DNA of 64,000 bases from Aromatoleum toluclasticum ATCC 700605. GTDB lineage: Bacteria; Pseudomonadota; Gammaproteobacteria; Burkholderiales; Rhodocyclaceae. The stretch lies in assembly GCF_000378245.1 (NCBI RefSeq), contig NZ_KB899508.1, positions 1 to 64,000 on the forward strand. The letters run 5' to 3'. The translations under genes were made by a program, and so were the position numbers. Under the pieces are notes generated by a model. It was not told the origin of the DNA, did no database searches, and worked only from the letters and a program-made list of their open reading frames with translations. Every line of letters begins with the position of its first letter. Position 1 is the first letter of the stretch. Shown piece after piece: positions 41,484 to 57,387 of the stretch.

Positions 41484-42581
41484 TCAGCACGTCGCACCGG
41501 CGGTGCGCGCGCGCTGGGCGCTGGCGCCGAGTTCTTGCGCTCCTGCGGTCGGGCGAGTCAGCCAGCTGCCGAGGTTGTCGCTGACGATGTCGGTCAATGC
41601 CGCGATCCAGTCGTCGCGTTCATTGAGGCACGGAATGTAGTGGAATTCCTTCCCGCCGCAGGACAGGAAGGCATGGCGGCACTCGATCGCGATTTCCTCG
41701 AGCGTCTCCAGGCAGTCGGCCGGAAAGCCCGGACACATCACGTCGACACGTTGCGTGCCCTGGCGTGCCAGCGATTCGAGCGTCGGCTGGGTATAGGGCT
41801 TGAGCCATTCGGCCTTGCCGAAGCGCGACTGGAAGGTCAGCTGCCAGCGGTCGTCCGTCAGGCCAAGTTCCTTGGCGAGCAGGCGCGCCGTCACGTGGCA
41901 TTCGCAATGATAGGGATCGCCAAGGTCGAGCGATCGCCGCGGGATGCCATGGAAGCTCATGACTAGCTTGTCGCCCTCGCCGTTCTTCATCCAGTGGTCG
42001 CGCACGCTCTGGGCGAGCGCCGCGATATAGCCTGGGTGGTCGTGGAAGTTTCGCAAGTAGCGGATTTCGGGCTGATTGCGCCAGTGAGCGAGGCAGTTCG
42101 CGACTTCGTCCAGCACGCTTGCAGTCGTGCTGGCGGCATACTGCGGGTACATCGGCACGATCAGGATGCGATTGCAGCCGTCAGTCTTCATGCGGTTCAG
42201 CATGTCAGGCACCGAGGGCGAGCCGTAGCGCATCGCCCATTCGACCTGCAGCCCGGTGATGCCGCGGTGGCCAAGGTAGCCGGCAAGCAGCTTGGTCTGA
42301 CGCCTGGTGTGCACCGTCAGCGGCGAACCTTCGTCCATCCAGATCGTCGCGTATTTTGCAGCCGATTTCCGCGGACGGGTGTTCAGGATGATGCCGTTGA
42401 GGATGGGCCACCAGACCGGAGCGGGAATCTCGACGACCCGCGGGTCAGACAGGAACTGCCTGAGGTATGGGCGAACGGCTGCTGCAGTGGGGGCCTCGGG
42501 GGATCCGAGGTTGACGAGCAAGATGCCCGTGCGCGCAGGCGTGCCGTGCGTCCAGGCAGGTTCGGGCCAGTAACGGGCCAT
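41484..42581 (-). CDS. hemH: Ferrochelatase
   Basis: This 365-aa enzyme inserts Fe(II) into protoporphyrin IX. The catalytic His211 lies in [10 protein letters not shown], and [14 protein letters not shown] and [15 protein letters not shown] are typical. The C-terminus is Ala/Thr-rich beyond the conserved core. It lies 30 bases downstream of hrcA, a pairing common in betaproteobacteria. Confidence 0.96.
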   Translation of the reverse strand: MARYWPEPAWTHGTPARTGILLVNLGSPEAPTAAAVRPYLRQFLSDPRVVEIPAPVWWPILNGIILNTRPRKSAAKYATIWMDEGSPLTVHTRRQTKLLAGYLGHRGITGLQVEWAMRYGSPSVPDMLNRMKTDGCNRILIVPMYPQYAASTTASVLDEVANCLAHWRNQPEIRYLRNFHDHPGYIAALAQSVRDHWMKNGEGDKLVMSFHGIPRRSLDLGDPYHCECHVTARLLAKELGLTDDRWQLTFQSRFGKAEWLKPYTQPTLESLARQGTQRVDVMCPGFPADCLETLEEIAIECRHAFLSCGGKEFHYIPCLNERDDWIAALTDIVSDNLGSWLTRPTAGAQELGASAQRARTAGATC

Positions 42582-42611
42582 GCTGATCCTTGTGTGATTG
42601 CGGAGCGTCGC

Positions 42612-43640
42612 TCAGTTCGCGTTCGACAGCGCGTTCGAGAGCAGGCGTGCCGTGATGTCGACGATGGGAATCACGCGATCATAAGCCATGCGCGTCGGTC
42701 CGATCACGCCGACCGAGCCGACGATGCGGCCGTTGACCTCGTAACCGGCGGTCACGACGCTGCAGCCGTCGAGCTGCGCCAGCCCCGATTCGTCGCCGAT
42801 GAAGATCTGCACCCCCTGGGCGCGATTGGACAGATCGAGGAGCTGGATGAGCCCGGTCTTCTGCTCGAACAGCTTGAACAGCTCGCGCAACTGCGCCATG
42901 TTCGAAGACAGGTCCTCGACGTCGAGCAGATTGGTCTCGCCCGACAGCACGTAGCGCGAGCTGTCGTCCTCGGCCGCGGCGCTGCCCGTTTCGACCGCCG
43001 CATTCATCAGCTCGCTCATGTCGCTGCGCAACTGTTTCAGCTCGGCCCGGATGCGCGTGCGAATGTCTTCGAACCCCTGTCCGGCGCAGTGTTCGGTGAG
43101 ATAGTTCGCCGCTTCGACCAGTTCGGACGGCGAGTATGAGCGTCGCGTGTGGATGATGCGGTTCTGCACGTCGCCCGCCGTGGTGACGATGATCAGCAGG
43201 ATGCGGTTTTCCGACAGGCTGATGAATTCGATCTGGCGGATCTTGATCAGGTCGCGGTGCGGCGAAATGACGACTCCCGCAAACTGCGTCAGCTCGGACA
43301 GCAGGTGCGACGCGGAGCTGATCAGGCGCTGAGGCTGGTCGGGCTGCAGATGCCCCTTGAGTTCGCGCAACTGCGCCTGCTCCAGCGGTTGCACCGTCAG
43401 CAGCGAGTCGACGAAGAAGCGGTAACCGAGCGCCGTCGGAATGCGTCCGGCCGACGTGTGCGGACTCGCGATGAAGCCCATCTCCTCCAGGTCGCTCATC
43501 ACGTTGCGCACGGTAGCGGGCGACAACTCGAGCCCCGAGTAGCGTGACAGGGCGCGCGAGCCCACCGGCTGCCCTTCCACGATGTAGCGTTCGATGAGGG
43601 TCTTCAGCAGGATCTGTGAGCGCGGGTCGAGGGGTTTCAT
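42612..43640 (-). CDS. hrcA: Heat-inducible transcription repressor HrcA
   Basis: This 342-aa repressor binds CIRCE operators with help from GroEL, usually at groESL. It has an N-terminal winged helix (about 1-75, with [18 protein letters not shown]), a GAF-like domain and an inserted dimerisation domain. No CIRCE repeat (TTAGCACTC-N9-GAGTGCTAA) was seen in this window, so its targets lie elsewhere. It is divergent from nadK across 84 bases. Confidence 0.95.
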   Translation of the reverse strand: MKPLDPRSQILLKTLIERYIVEGQPVGSRALSRYSGLELSPATVRNVMSDLEEMGFIASPHTSAGRIPTALGYRFFVDSLLTVQPLEQAQLRELKGHLQPDQPQRLISSASHLLSELTQFAGVVISPHRDLIKIRQIEFISLSENRILLIIVTTAGDVQNRIIHTRRSYSPSELVEAANYLTEHCAGQGFEDIRTRIRAELKQLRSDMSELMNAAVETGSAAAEDDSSRYVLSGETNLLDVEDLSSNMAQLRELFKLFEQKTGLIQLLDLSNRAQGVQIFIGDESGLAQLDGCSVVTAGYEVNGRIVGSVGVIGPTRMAYDRVIPIVDITARLLSNALSNAN

Positions 43641-43724
43641 GACGGTACGAGGTTATTTCCCCGATTCTATGGAAGTGCCGGCGTCTCTGCCAAGGTTCTC
43701 GGCGATTGTGGTTTAATCCGCGGC

Positions 43725-44609
43725 ATGAGCCACAGCTTTAATACCATTGCCCTGATCGGCAAGTACCAGAGCCCGGATGTCGCTGGCGCGGTCCTTTCGA
43801 TAGCCAGTTTCCTGCGTGAAAGGGGGTTGGCAGTATGGATCGAGCAGGGTACGGCAAGTTCCATCGGGCTTGTCGGCGAATTCGCCACCGTGACCTATGA
43901 CGAGATCGGCGCACAGGCCGACCTTGCGGTGGTGCTCGGGGGCGATGGCACGATGCTGAATACCGCGCGCCGCTTGTCCGAACATGCTGTCCCACTGGTC
44001 GGCATCAACCAGGGCAGGCTGGGCTTTCTGACCGATATCCCGCGCAAGGAGGCATTGAGCAAGCTCGCCGAAATCCTCGACGGCCGCTATGTCGAAGAAG
44101 CGCGCACAATGCTCGATGCCGAAGTCGTCCGTGGGGGGCAGCGGGTGTTCCACACGCTCGCGTTCAACGATGTCGTCGTGAACAAGGGCGATCTCGGTCG
44201 CATGATTGAGTTCAATCTGTCGATCGACGGTGAGTACGTCTACACGCAGCGTTCGGACGGCATGATCATCACGACCCCGACCGGATCCACTGCTTACGCG
44301 CTGTCCGCCAACGGGCCGATCCTGCACCCGACGGTCGGCGGAATTGCCCTCGTGCCCTTGTGTCCGCACGCACTCACCGCCCGGCCGATCACGCTGCCCG
44401 ACAGTTGCCGGATCGAGATCGAGCTCCTTTCTCCGCACGACGCGCGCATCCATTTCGACGGACAGACGCGCTTCGATGCGCATTCCGGCGACGTCGTCCG
44501 GCTCACGCGTTCGCCCAAGGTGGTGCGCTTTCTGCACCCCGAAGGCTACAGTTACTTCGCTATGCTGCGCGGAAAGCTCCACTGGAGCGCCACGCCGCGA
44601 CTGCCCTGA
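43725..44609 (+). CDS. nadK: NAD kinase
   Basis: This 294-aa enzyme phosphorylates NAD to NADP. The ATP/NAD signature GGDGTML is at 72-78, with GINQGRLGFLTDI and TPTGSTAYALSANGPI further on. The hrcA/nadK divergent arrangement followed by recN is conserved across betaproteobacteria. Confidence 0.97.
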   Translation: MSHSFNTIALIGKYQSPDVAGAVLSIASFLRERGLAVWIEQGTASSIGLVGEFATVTYDEIGAQADLAVVLGGDGTMLNTARRLSEHAVPLVGINQGRLGFLTDIPRKEALSKLAEILDGRYVEEARTMLDAEVVRGGQRVFHTLAFNDVVVNKGDLGRMIEFNLSIDGEYVYTQRSDGMIITTPTGSTAYALSANGPILHPTVGGIALVPLCPHALTARPITLPDSCRIEIELLSPHDARIHFDGQTRFDAHSGDVVRLTRSPKVVRFLHPEGYSYFAMLRGKLHWSATPRLP

Positions 44610-44646
44610 CGGGGCTTCCCTCCTTGAGTACTGACTTGCGACGCCT

Positions 44647-46311
44647 ATGCTCCGCCGCCTGACCATCCGTGACTTCGTGATCGTCGATCGCCTCGAACTC
44701 GAATTCCAGACGGGCTTCGGGGCTCTTACCGGGGAGACGGGCGCGGGTAAGTCCATCCTGCTCGACGCGCTGGGACTAGCGCTGGGCGGTCGCGCCGATG
44801 CCGGTGCGGTGCGTGCCGGCCGCGACAAGGCGGACATCGCCGCCGAATTCGATCTTCCGAAAGACGGCAGCCTGTCGGACTGGCTCGCCGCGCAGGATCT
44901 GCCGGCCGATGAGGACATGGCGATCCTGCGGCGCGTCGTCGAGGCGGGAGGGCGATCACGTGCCTGGATCAACGGCGTGCCCGTGACGCAGGCGCAGTTG
45001 CGTGAGGCAGGAGAGCGGCTGGCCGACATCCACGGCCAGCATGCGCACCATGCCCTGCTCAGGGGCGATGCCCAGCGCGCGCTGATCGATGCCCATGCAG
45101 GAGCCGTCTCACTTGCAGGCGAGGTCGCAGAACTCTTTCGCGGGTGGCATAGGCTGGTCGAGCTGCGACGGACGGCCGAGCAGGATTCGGCCGCCTCGGG
45201 GCGCGAGCGCGAATTGCTCGCGTGGCAGGTCGACGAATTGCGCAACCTGGCTTTCGATGCCGACGAATGGTCCGAGATCAATCAGGAGCACGGCCGGCTG
45301 GCGCATGCAGCGGGTCTGATGGAAGGGGCGGACGAAGCCTTGGCAACGCTGGGCGAGGGGGAGGCGGCCGTAACGACACTGTTGCGGCACATCAACGTGC
45401 GCGTCGATGCGATGGCCGACATCGATCCCGGGCTGGGCGACGTGCGGGAGCTGCTTTCCGGAGCGGCAATCCAGGCGGACGAGGCGTTGCATGCGCTGCG
45501 CCGCTATCGCGACCGGCTGGATCTCGATCCGCAGCGCCTCGCCGAGATCGAGCGCCGCATCGGCGGTGTGACCGATCTGGCGCGCAAGTATCGCGTCGAT
45601 CCCGAGGGCTTGCCGGAGTTGCTCGATGACTGGACGCGGAAGCTCGACGAACTCGTCGCGCGGGCGGATCCTGTCCATCTTGCCGAGCAGGAAGCGCAGG
45701 CCAGGGCGGTCTACGAACAGGCGGCTTCACGCCTCTCGGCTGCGCGCCGGCCGGCCGCCGAGCGCCTGTCGCACGAGGTCAGCGAGGCAATGCAGATGCT
45801 CGCGATGGCGGGCGGCCAGTTCGCCGTAGCGCTCGAACCCTGTGCGCCGTCGCTGCATGGCGTCGAAACGGTCGAGTTCCGCGTGGCAGCCAATCCTAGC
45901 CAGCCACTGCGCCCCCTGGCCAAAGTGGCCTCGGGAGGTGAGCTATCGCGCATCGGTCTGGCGATCCAGGTCATGACGAGTCGCGATTCCGCGACGCCGA
46001 CGCTGATCTTCGACGAAGTCGATGTCGGCATCGGCGGCGGTGTGGCGGAAATCGTCGGCAAGCTCCTGCATCGGCTGGGCAGCGAAAGGCAGGTGCTGTG
46101 CGTCACCCATCTTCCCCAGGTTGCCGCATGTGCGGACTGGCAATGGAATATTGCCAAGTCGAACCGCGGCAACGAGGTTGTCAGTGCCGTCACGCCGCTC
46201 GCAACCGAAGGCCGGATCGAGGAGATCGCCCGCATGCTCGGTGGTGTCAATATCACGGACACCACCCGCCGCCACGCGGCCGAAATGCTTGGGGTGAGTG
46301 TGGCTACCTAG
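44647..46311 (+). CDS. recN: DNA repair protein RecN
   Basis: This 554-aa SMC-like ATPase acts early in double-strand break repair. Walker A GETGAGKS is at 29-36, long coiled-coil arms span about 150-360, and the C-terminal ATPase half has the signature [15 protein letters not shown] and Walker [14 protein letters not shown]. It lies 38 bases after nadK. No LexA-type box was seen upstream. Its stop overlaps the fur stop by the shared CTAG. Confidence 0.97.
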   Translation: MLRRLTIRDFVIVDRLELEFQTGFGALTGETGAGKSILLDALGLALGGRADAGAVRAGRDKADIAAEFDLPKDGSLSDWLAAQDLPADEDMAILRRVVEAGGRSRAWINGVPVTQAQLREAGERLADIHGQHAHHALLRGDAQRALIDAHAGAVSLAGEVAELFRGWHRLVELRRTAEQDSAASGRERELLAWQVDELRNLAFDADEWSEINQEHGRLAHAAGLMEGADEALATLGEGEAAVTTLLRHINVRVDAMADIDPGLGDVRELLSGAAIQADEALHALRRYRDRLDLDPQRLAEIERRIGGVTDLARKYRVDPEGLPELLDDWTRKLDELVARADPVHLAEQEAQARAVYEQAASRLSAARRPAAERLSHEVSEAMQMLAMAGGQFAVALEPCAPSLHGVETVEFRVAANPSQPLRPLAKVASGGELSRIGLAIQVMTSRDSATPTLIFDEVDVGIGGGVAEIVGKLLHRLGSERQVLCVTHLPQVAACADWQWNIAKSNRGNEVVSAVTPLATEGRIEEIARMLGGVNITDTTRRHAAEMLGVSVAT

Positions 46312-46745
46312 CCGCCCAGTTTGCGATTCGGGCAGTCCTTTCTGAGGCAATCGACGTAGAGATACAGCGCGTGTTCGCGAACCGCAAAACCGCGCTCCTG
46401 CGCGATCTGGTTCTGGCGCCGCTCGATTTCCGCGTCGAAGAATTCTTCCACCTTGCCGCACTGCACGCAGACCAGATGATCGTGATGACCGCTTTCCTTC
46501 AGTTCGAAGACGGCTTTGCCGGATTCGAAATAGTGCCGCTCCAGCAGACCTGCCTGCTCGAACTGCGTCAGGACGCGGTAGACGGTAGCAAGTCCGATGT
46601 CCATGCCTTCCGCCATCAGCAGTCGATACACGTCTTCGGCGGTAAGATGCCGCAGATCCGACGTCTGGAACAGATCGAGGATCTTCAGGCGCGGGTAGGT
46701 GGCCTTGAGTCCTATATTTTTTAGGTTTTGCGAATTCTCTGACAT
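46308..46745 (-). CDS. fur: Ferric uptake regulator Fur
   Basis: This 145-aa metalloregulator has an N-terminal winged helix (about 10-85, with [16 protein letters not shown]) and a C-terminal dimerisation domain with His87, His88 and His90, Cys93 and Cys96, and Cys133 and Cys138 as candidate metal ligands. It represses iron-uptake genes when Fe(II) is bound. It is divergent from bamE over a 120-base AT-rich spacer. No clear 19-bp Fur box was recognised there. Confidence 0.97.
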   Translation of the reverse strand: MSENSQNLKNIGLKATYPRLKILDLFQTSDLRHLTAEDVYRLLMAEGMDIGLATVYRVLTQFEQAGLLERHYFESGKAVFELKESGHHDHLVCVQCGKVEEFFDAEIERRQNQIAQERGFAVREHALYLYVDCLRKDCPNRKLGG

Positions 46746-46865
46746 AGTCGCTCTGTTGGCTTGCAGTTCGCGCGGCAGCGTGGCTGCTGGCTACGTATGA
46801 TATATTTTTTCGCCTTTGTCTGAAAAAGATACGCCGTTCGGCGCCAACGACCAAGATCTCCATCC

Positions 46866-47279
46866 ATGCGTGTATTGATTCTTCCGGCGGTAGTCGCCGT
46901 CGCGGGCCTCATGGCCGGTTGTTCCCTTACCCCCCTGACCGATCGGCTGAACCCCCATCGCGTCGATGTGCGTCAGGGTAATTACGTCGATCAGGAAATG
47001 GTCGCGCGCCTCAAGAAAGGCATGACTCGGGAGCAGGTGCGCTTTGCGCTTGGTACGCCCCTCGTGTCGGATGTCTTCCACGCCGACCGCTGGGATTACG
47101 TCTATACCTTCCGCCCTGGGCGCGGGGATCCCCAGCAGCGCGTCCTCAGCGTTTTCTTTGACGGCGACAAGCTCGATCGGGTTTCCGGCGATGTGCAGTC
47201 GGGTGACGCGCCAGCTGCCGCGACAGCCGTGCAGACGGAGCGTGCCCGCGTGATCGAGATCTCGCCCGCAGCCAAGTAG
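46866..47279 (+). CDS. bamE: Outer membrane assembly lipoprotein BamE
   Basis: This 137-aa lipoprotein has a signal peptide and lipobox LMAGC (Cys19), then a SmpA/OmlA fold with YVDQEMVARLKKGMTREQVRFALGTPL. It is part of the BAM complex that inserts beta-barrel proteins. The fur/bamE divergent pair is conserved in beta- and gammaproteobacteria. Confidence 0.96.
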   Translation: MRVLILPAVVAVAGLMAGCSLTPLTDRLNPHRVDVRQGNYVDQEMVARLKKGMTREQVRFALGTPLVSDVFHADRWDYVYTFRPGRGDPQQRVLSVFFDGDKLDRVSGDVQSGDAPAAATAVQTERARVIEISPAAK

Positions 47280-47316
47280 TGAAAGCTTGTTTGCTTCGCT
47301 CACAGGATCTGACTGA

Positions 47317-48123
<807 letters not shown>

Positions 48124-48149
48124 TTCGTCGCGGCGATCCTTCGTCATCG

Positions 48150-48178
48150 TTGCCTCGGGCGGCGCCAAACGATACAAT
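48150..48178 (+). promoter_or_regulatory. Candidate sigma-70 promoter upstream of carA
   Basis: TTGCCT (48150-48155) and TACAAT (48173-48178) are separated by 17 bases, a good match to the sigma-70 consensus. The expected start (about 48185) lies just upstream of a terminator-like hairpin, so the carA transcript would contain that hairpin. Confidence 0.55.
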
Positions 48179-48195
48179 TCAGCGGTTTAGACAAG

Positions 48196-48230
48196 CGGGA
48201 TTGGCCGAACAGCGGCTCGTCCCGTTTTTT
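48196..48230 (+). terminator. Terminator-like hairpin in the carA leader
   Basis: CGGGA/TCCCG (48196-48200 with 48220-48224) encloses an inner GCCG/CGGC helix and is followed by TTTTTT(T). It either ends dapB transcription or acts as an attenuator for carAB from the promoter at 48150-48178. No leader peptide is present between promoter and hairpin. Confidence 0.7.
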
Positions 48231-48292
48231 TCACGTTCGGGCAGGCCCGTTGCGCCTGTCCTCGTCTTTTCGGCTGAACTCAGGAGTTTGTC

Positions 48293-49435
48293 GTGACTGC
48301 TTCCCCGCCCGCCCTACTAGCACTCGCCGATGGGACGGTATTTTTCGGCAAGGGAATCGGTGCGGCCGGCAGCACGGTTGGTGAGGTGGTGTTCAACACC
48401 TCGATGTCCGGTTACCAGGAAATCCTCACCGACCCGAGCTACTGCCGCCAGATCGTAACGCTGACCTATCCGCACATCGGGAATACCGGCGTGAACCGCG
48501 AGGACGTCGAGTCCGGCCGCGTGCACGCCGCCGGCCTCGTCATCCGTGACCTGCCCATCCTCCCGTCCAACTTCCGCATGGACCAGACCCTCGACGCCTA
48601 TCTCAAGGCCGAGAACGTGGTCGCCATCGCCGGCCTCGATACCCGCAAGCTGACGCGTGTGCTGCGGGAGAAGGGCGCCCAGGCTGGCTGCATCGTCACC
48701 GCTGCCGACGGCGCATCGCTCAATGCGGAAGCCGCGATCGCGCAGGCGCGCGCCTTTCCGGGTCTTGCCGGCATGGACCTCGCAAAGGTCGTGAGTGCGG
48801 ACCGCGCCGTCGAATGGAGCGAAGGCGAATGGGAGCTCGGCTCGGGTTATCAGGCCGACCCGAAGGCTCGTTTCCATGTCGTCGCCTATGATTTCGGTGT
48901 CAAGCGCAACATCCTGCGCATGCTGGCGAGCCGCGGTTGCAGGCTCACCGTCGTGCCCGCGCAGACGCCCGCTGCGGAAGTGTTCGCGCTCAATCCGGAC
49001 GGCATCTTCCTGTCGAACGGCCCCGGTGACCCCGAGCCCTGCGACTACGCGATCGCTGCGATCCGCGAATTCCTCGCCCGCGGCATCCCGACCTTCGGCA
49101 TCTGCCTCGGCCATCAGCTCATGGCGCTCGCGTCCGGCGCGAGAACCGTGAAGATGAAGTTCGGCCATCATGGCGCGAACCACCCGGTCAAGGATCTCGA
49201 TACCGGACAGGTGCTCATCACCAGCCAGAACCACGGCTTCGCCGTCGATGCCGACACCCTGCCGGCGAACCTGCGTCCGACCCACGTCTCCCTGTTCGAC
49301 GGTAGTCTGCAGGGCATGGAGCGCACCGACGTGCCGGCGTTCTGCTTCCAGGGGCACCCCGAGGCGAGCCCGGGTCCGCACGACGTCGCTTACCTGTTCG
49401 ACCGCTTCATCAAGTTGCTCGAAGCGCGCAAATGA
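48293..49435 (+). CDS. carA: Carbamoyl phosphate synthase small subunit
   Basis: This 380-aa glutaminase subunit supplies ammonia to CarB. The nucleophile Cys271 is in [11 protein letters not shown], with the triad His in [13 protein letters not shown], and the N-terminal domain contains [21 protein letters not shown]. The GTG at 48293 has AGGAG upstream. It is the first gene of carA-carB-greA. Confidence 0.97.
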   Translation: MTASPPALLALADGTVFFGKGIGAAGSTVGEVVFNTSMSGYQEILTDPSYCRQIVTLTYPHIGNTGVNREDVESGRVHAAGLVIRDLPILPSNFRMDQTLDAYLKAENVVAIAGLDTRKLTRVLREKGAQAGCIVTAADGASLNAEAAIAQARAFPGLAGMDLAKVVSADRAVEWSEGEWELGSGYQADPKARFHVVAYDFGVKRNILRMLASRGCRLTVVPAQTPAAEVFALNPDGIFLSNGPGDPEPCDYAIAAIREFLARGIPTFGICLGHQLMALASGARTVKMKFGHHGANHPVKDLDTGQVLITSQNHGFAVDADTLPANLRPTHVSLFDGSLQGMERTDVPAFCFQGHPEASPGPHDVAYLFDRFIKLLEARK

Positions 49436-49489
49436 TTCGCAAGCGTCAGCCCGTGCTGCCGCTCCCCAACGCAAGACCGAGGTTAGGCA

Positions 49490-52713
<3,224 letters not shown>

Positions 52714-52717
<4 letters not shown>

Positions 52718-53190
52718 ACAAGATTCCCCTTACCGTGAACGGTGCGGAAAAACTCCGCGTCGAACTGCACCGCCTCAAGACTGTGGATCGTCCCAGCGTC
52801 ATCGCTGCGATCGCCGAAGCGCGCTCGCACGGCGACCTCTCCGAAAACGCGGAATACGACGCGGCGAAGGAGCGTCAGGGCTTCATCGAGGGCCGGATCA
52901 AGGAAGTCGAGGGAAAGATTGCGAATGCGCAGATCATCGATCCGCGCCTTCTCGACGCCGACGGGCGCTGTGTGTTCGGCGCTACCGTGAACCTCGAGGA
53001 CATGGACTCCGGGCTGGCGGTCACCTACCAGATCGTCGGCGAAGACGAGGCCGACATCAAGGAGAACAAGATTTCCATCAGTTCTCCGATCGCTCGCGCG
53101 CTGATCGGCAAGTACGCCGGCGATATTGCCGAGGTGCAGGCACCGGGTGGCGTACGTGAGTACGAGATCATCGAAGTACGCTACATCTGA
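52714..53190 (+). CDS. greA: Transcript cleavage factor GreA
   Basis: This 158-aa factor rescues backtracked RNA polymerase. The N-terminal coiled coil has the tip acidic motif region [23 protein letters not shown], and the C-terminal FKBP-like domain follows. The ATG overlaps the carB stop; the carAB-greA order is common in proteobacteria. Confidence 0.97.
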
Positions 53191-53195
53191 AAGCA

Positions 53196-53225
53196 AACGG
53201 GCCGGGACTCATGCCCCGGCCCGTT
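53196..53225. terminator. Hairpin between greA and yhbY
   Basis: AACGGGCCGGG and CCCGGCCCGTT pair over 11 bp around an 8-base loop, between two convergent genes. Only short T runs flank it, so it is a weak intrinsic terminator or 3'-end structure. Confidence 0.6.
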
Positions 53226-53272
53226 GCGCGATTCCACGAGGGGCTGGATCTGCCCCCGCCGCAATCCTGTGA

Positions 53273-53743
53273 TCACTTGCTGCCGCGCGAACCCGACTTG
53301 CGAACGAGGCTTCTGGTGCGCTTTTCGGCCAGCCGCCTCTTGTCCGCGGCGGCCTTGATGAGCGCCGTGCGCCGTGCGGCGGCTGCGAATGCACGGGCCG
53401 ACTTGGCCTTCGCGGCTCCCGGCGTGTTCACCGCGGAGGCGGACTTCGGCGCCGCGGCCGCTTGTTCTTCGCGACGTTCGCGCCAAACGACCAGGATTGT
53501 TCCGATGTGTTGCACCGGGGCTGCATCGAGCTCCGCGCAGATCGCCTGCATCAGTGCATCGCGGTCAGTGCGCTCGGCACCATGAACCTTGATCTTGATA
53601 AGCTCGTGTGCCTGCAGGGAACGGTCGATCTCGCCCAGTACGGCCGGAGTGAGCCCGTTGCCCGCGACGCTGACAACAGGGTTCAGATGGTGGGCCGCGG
53701 CCCGCAATTCGCGGCGACGGGCAGGGGATAGGTCGATCATCAT
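53273..53743 (-). CDS. yhbY: YhbY family RNA-binding protein
   Basis: This 156-aa protein has a CRM (CRS1-YhbY) domain at 1-97 with [23 protein letters not shown]. It binds pre-50S ribosomal RNA; family proteins are often about 100 aa, and this one adds a basic Ala/Lys/Arg-rich tail of about 55 residues. The start is ATG 53743 or 53740. The longer frame to 53821 overlaps rlmE and is not used. yhbY/rlmE divergence is conserved. Confidence 0.9.
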   Translation of the reverse strand: MMIDLSPARRRELRAAAHHLNPVVSVAGNGLTPAVLGEIDRSLQAHELIKIKVHGAERTDRDALMQAICAELDAAPVQHIGTILVVWRERREEQAAAAPKSASAVNTPGAAKAKSARAFAAAARRTALIKAAADKRRLAEKRTRSLVRKSGSRGSK

Positions 53744-53764
53744 TTTCTCAAATCTTTCAGGGGC

Positions 53765-54403
53765 ATGGATTCTACTCCCATGACTAGGACCAAGACCAGC
53801 AAGGCATGGATGCACGAGCATGTGAACGACACCTACGTGCAGCGTGCGAAGAGCGAAGGCTACCGTTCACGCGCCGCGTACAAGCTGTTGGAGGTCGATG
53901 ACAAGGATCATCTGCTGCGACCAGGGATGGTCGTCGTCGACCTCGGAGCGGCACCCGGGTCCTGGACGCAAGTCGCCTTGCAGCGCGTCGGCAGGGCGGG
54001 GCGTGTGTTCGCGCTCGATCTGCTCCCCGTCGAGCCATTGCCTGGCATGGAATTCATTCAGGGCGACTTTCAGGAGGATCCCGTGCTGGCGGAGCTCGAG
54101 AGCCGGCTCGCGGGTGAGCCGGTCGACCTTGTACTTTCCGATATGGCCCCCAATATGTCGGGTATCGACACGGTGGACCAGGCGCGTTCCATCCATCTGG
54201 GTGAGCTGGCCCTCGATTTCGCGGTACGACATCTGAAGCCCGGTGGAAGCTTTCTTATCAAGGTGTTTCAGGGCGCAGGGTTCATGGAGTTCCGCGGCGA
54301 GATCCAGCGCCATTTCGCCTCGCTTCAGGTGCGCAAGCCGAAGGCCTCGCGAGACCGCAGCGCCGAGGTCTATCTCCTGGGGCTGCGGCGCAAGCCCGAC
54401 TGA
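53765..54403 (+). CDS. rlmE: 23S rRNA 2'-O-methyltransferase RlmE (FtsJ)
   Basis: This 212-aa SAM enzyme methylates U2552 of 23S rRNA. The SAM motif DLGAAPGSW and the catalytic K-D-K-E tetrad (Lys40, Asp126, Lys166, Glu201) are all present. AGGGGC lies upstream of the ATG. It is followed by ftsH, the classic rlmE-ftsH operon. Confidence 0.97.
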   Translation: MDSTPMTRTKTSKAWMHEHVNDTYVQRAKSEGYRSRAAYKLLEVDDKDHLLRPGMVVVDLGAAPGSWTQVALQRVGRAGRVFALDLLPVEPLPGMEFIQGDFQEDPVLAELESRLAGEPVDLVLSDMAPNMSGIDTVDQARSIHLGELALDFAVRHLKPGGSFLIKVFQGAGFMEFRGEIQRHFASLQVRKPKASRDRSAEVYLLGLRRKPD

Positions 54404-54448
54404 TCCGGATCTCCGGCGTCGATTGACAGTTTCGATCGTGACCATTGG

Positions 54449-54478
54449 TTTACGCCGCGGAACGTTCGCCACTAGAAT
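54449..54478 (+). promoter_or_regulatory. Candidate promoter upstream of ftsH
   Basis: TTTACG (54449-54454) and TAGAAT (54473-54478) are separated by 18 bases and lie 43 bases upstream of the ftsH start, between rlmE and ftsH. No sigma-32 element as clear as the grpE one was found here. Confidence 0.35.
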
Positions 54479-54521
54479 GGGTCAATGTTTCGCTGCCCCG
54501 ACGGGCTCATAAGGAAAGAAG

Positions 54522-56417
<1,896 letters not shown>

Positions 56418-56490
56418 CCCGGCCAAGCCTTGACGCACCCCGAATTGGGCCGACGAGAGTCGGCCCGATTCTTTTTCAGGAGAATAGGAA

Positions 56491-57324
56491 ATGGCGGTTC
56501 TCAAGTGCGGCCGGTTCGATATCGATCTCGAACGGCCGCGCATCATGGCCATCATCAACACCACGCCGGACTCGTTCAGCGGCGATGGCCTCGGGCACGA
56601 CATCGATGGCGCCCTGCGGCGCTGCGAGAACGCAGTCGCTGCCGGCGCGCATATCCTCGATATCGGCGGCGAATCGAGTCGTCCCGGGTCCGACTCCGTT
56701 TCGGAGCAGGAGGAGCTCGATCGGGTTGTGCCGCTTGTCGAGCGGCTGGCCGACTGGCCGGTTCCTGTGTCCATCGACACGGTAAAACCCGCGGTGATGC
56801 GCGCGTCTCTGGCTGCTGGAGCGTCCCTGATCAACGATATCAACGGATTTCGCGCGCCCGGGGCAATCGAGGTGGTGAGCGGATCGGATGCTGCGCTGTG
56901 CGTCATGCACATGCAGGGCGAACCCCGCAGCATGCAGGCCGCTCCGCACTACGACGACGTGGTGGGCGACGTGATCGATTTTCTCGATCGGCAGGTGCGC
57001 GCGCTCGAGGGTCGGGGGGTCGCAAGGGAACGAATCCTGCTCGATCCCGGCTTTGGTTTCGGAAAGACGCTGGAGCACAATCTCGCGCTGATGCGCGCGC
57101 TCGACCGCTTCCTCGAGACGGGATATCCGCTGCTCATCGGGGTGTCACGCAAGTCGATGTTGGGCGCCATCACCGGACGTGCCGTTGGCGACCGGACCAC
57201 TGCGAGTGTCGCCGCCGCCCTGATTGCCATCGATCGCGGGGCGCGCATTGTCCGCGTTCATGATGTGGCGCAGACACGCGATGCGGTGGCCGTCTGGGAG
57301 GCGGTACGGTTCGAAACGTCCTGA
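56491..57324 (+). CDS. folP: Dihydropteroate synthase
   Basis: This 277-aa TIM barrel joins p-aminobenzoate to dihydropterin pyrophosphate. Motifs are IMAIINTTPDSFSGDG, DIGGESSRPG and the C-terminal GVSRKSMLG, with VRVHDVAQTRDA near the end. AGGAG precedes the ATG at 56491. The ftsH-folP-glmM order is conserved widely. It complements folC earlier in the window. Confidence 0.97.
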   Translation: MAVLKCGRFDIDLERPRIMAIINTTPDSFSGDGLGHDIDGALRRCENAVAAGAHILDIGGESSRPGSDSVSEQEELDRVVPLVERLADWPVPVSIDTVKPAVMRASLAAGASLINDINGFRAPGAIEVVSGSDAALCVMHMQGEPRSMQAAPHYDDVVGDVIDFLDRQVRALEGRGVARERILLDPGFGFGKTLEHNLALMRALDRFLETGYPLLIGVSRKSMLGAITGRAVGDRTTASVAAALIAIDRGARIVRVHDVAQTRDAVAVWEAVRFETS

Positions 57325-57387
57325 TCCGCAGTTGTCGCCGTGACCGTTTCGAATGCGATAATTCGCGTTTTGTAATTGGAAGCAGTC

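Noticed and set aside
42582-43724. CIRCE operator for HrcA
   Set aside because: No inverted repeat resembling TTAGCACTC-N9-GAGTGCTAA was seen near hrcA, grpE or dnaK. The heat-shock promoters here are sigma-32-like.
44600-44650. LexA box upstream of recN
   Set aside because: No CTG-N10-CAG type palindrome was recognised in the 38-base nadK-recN gap, so SOS control, if present, would come from upstream of nadK.
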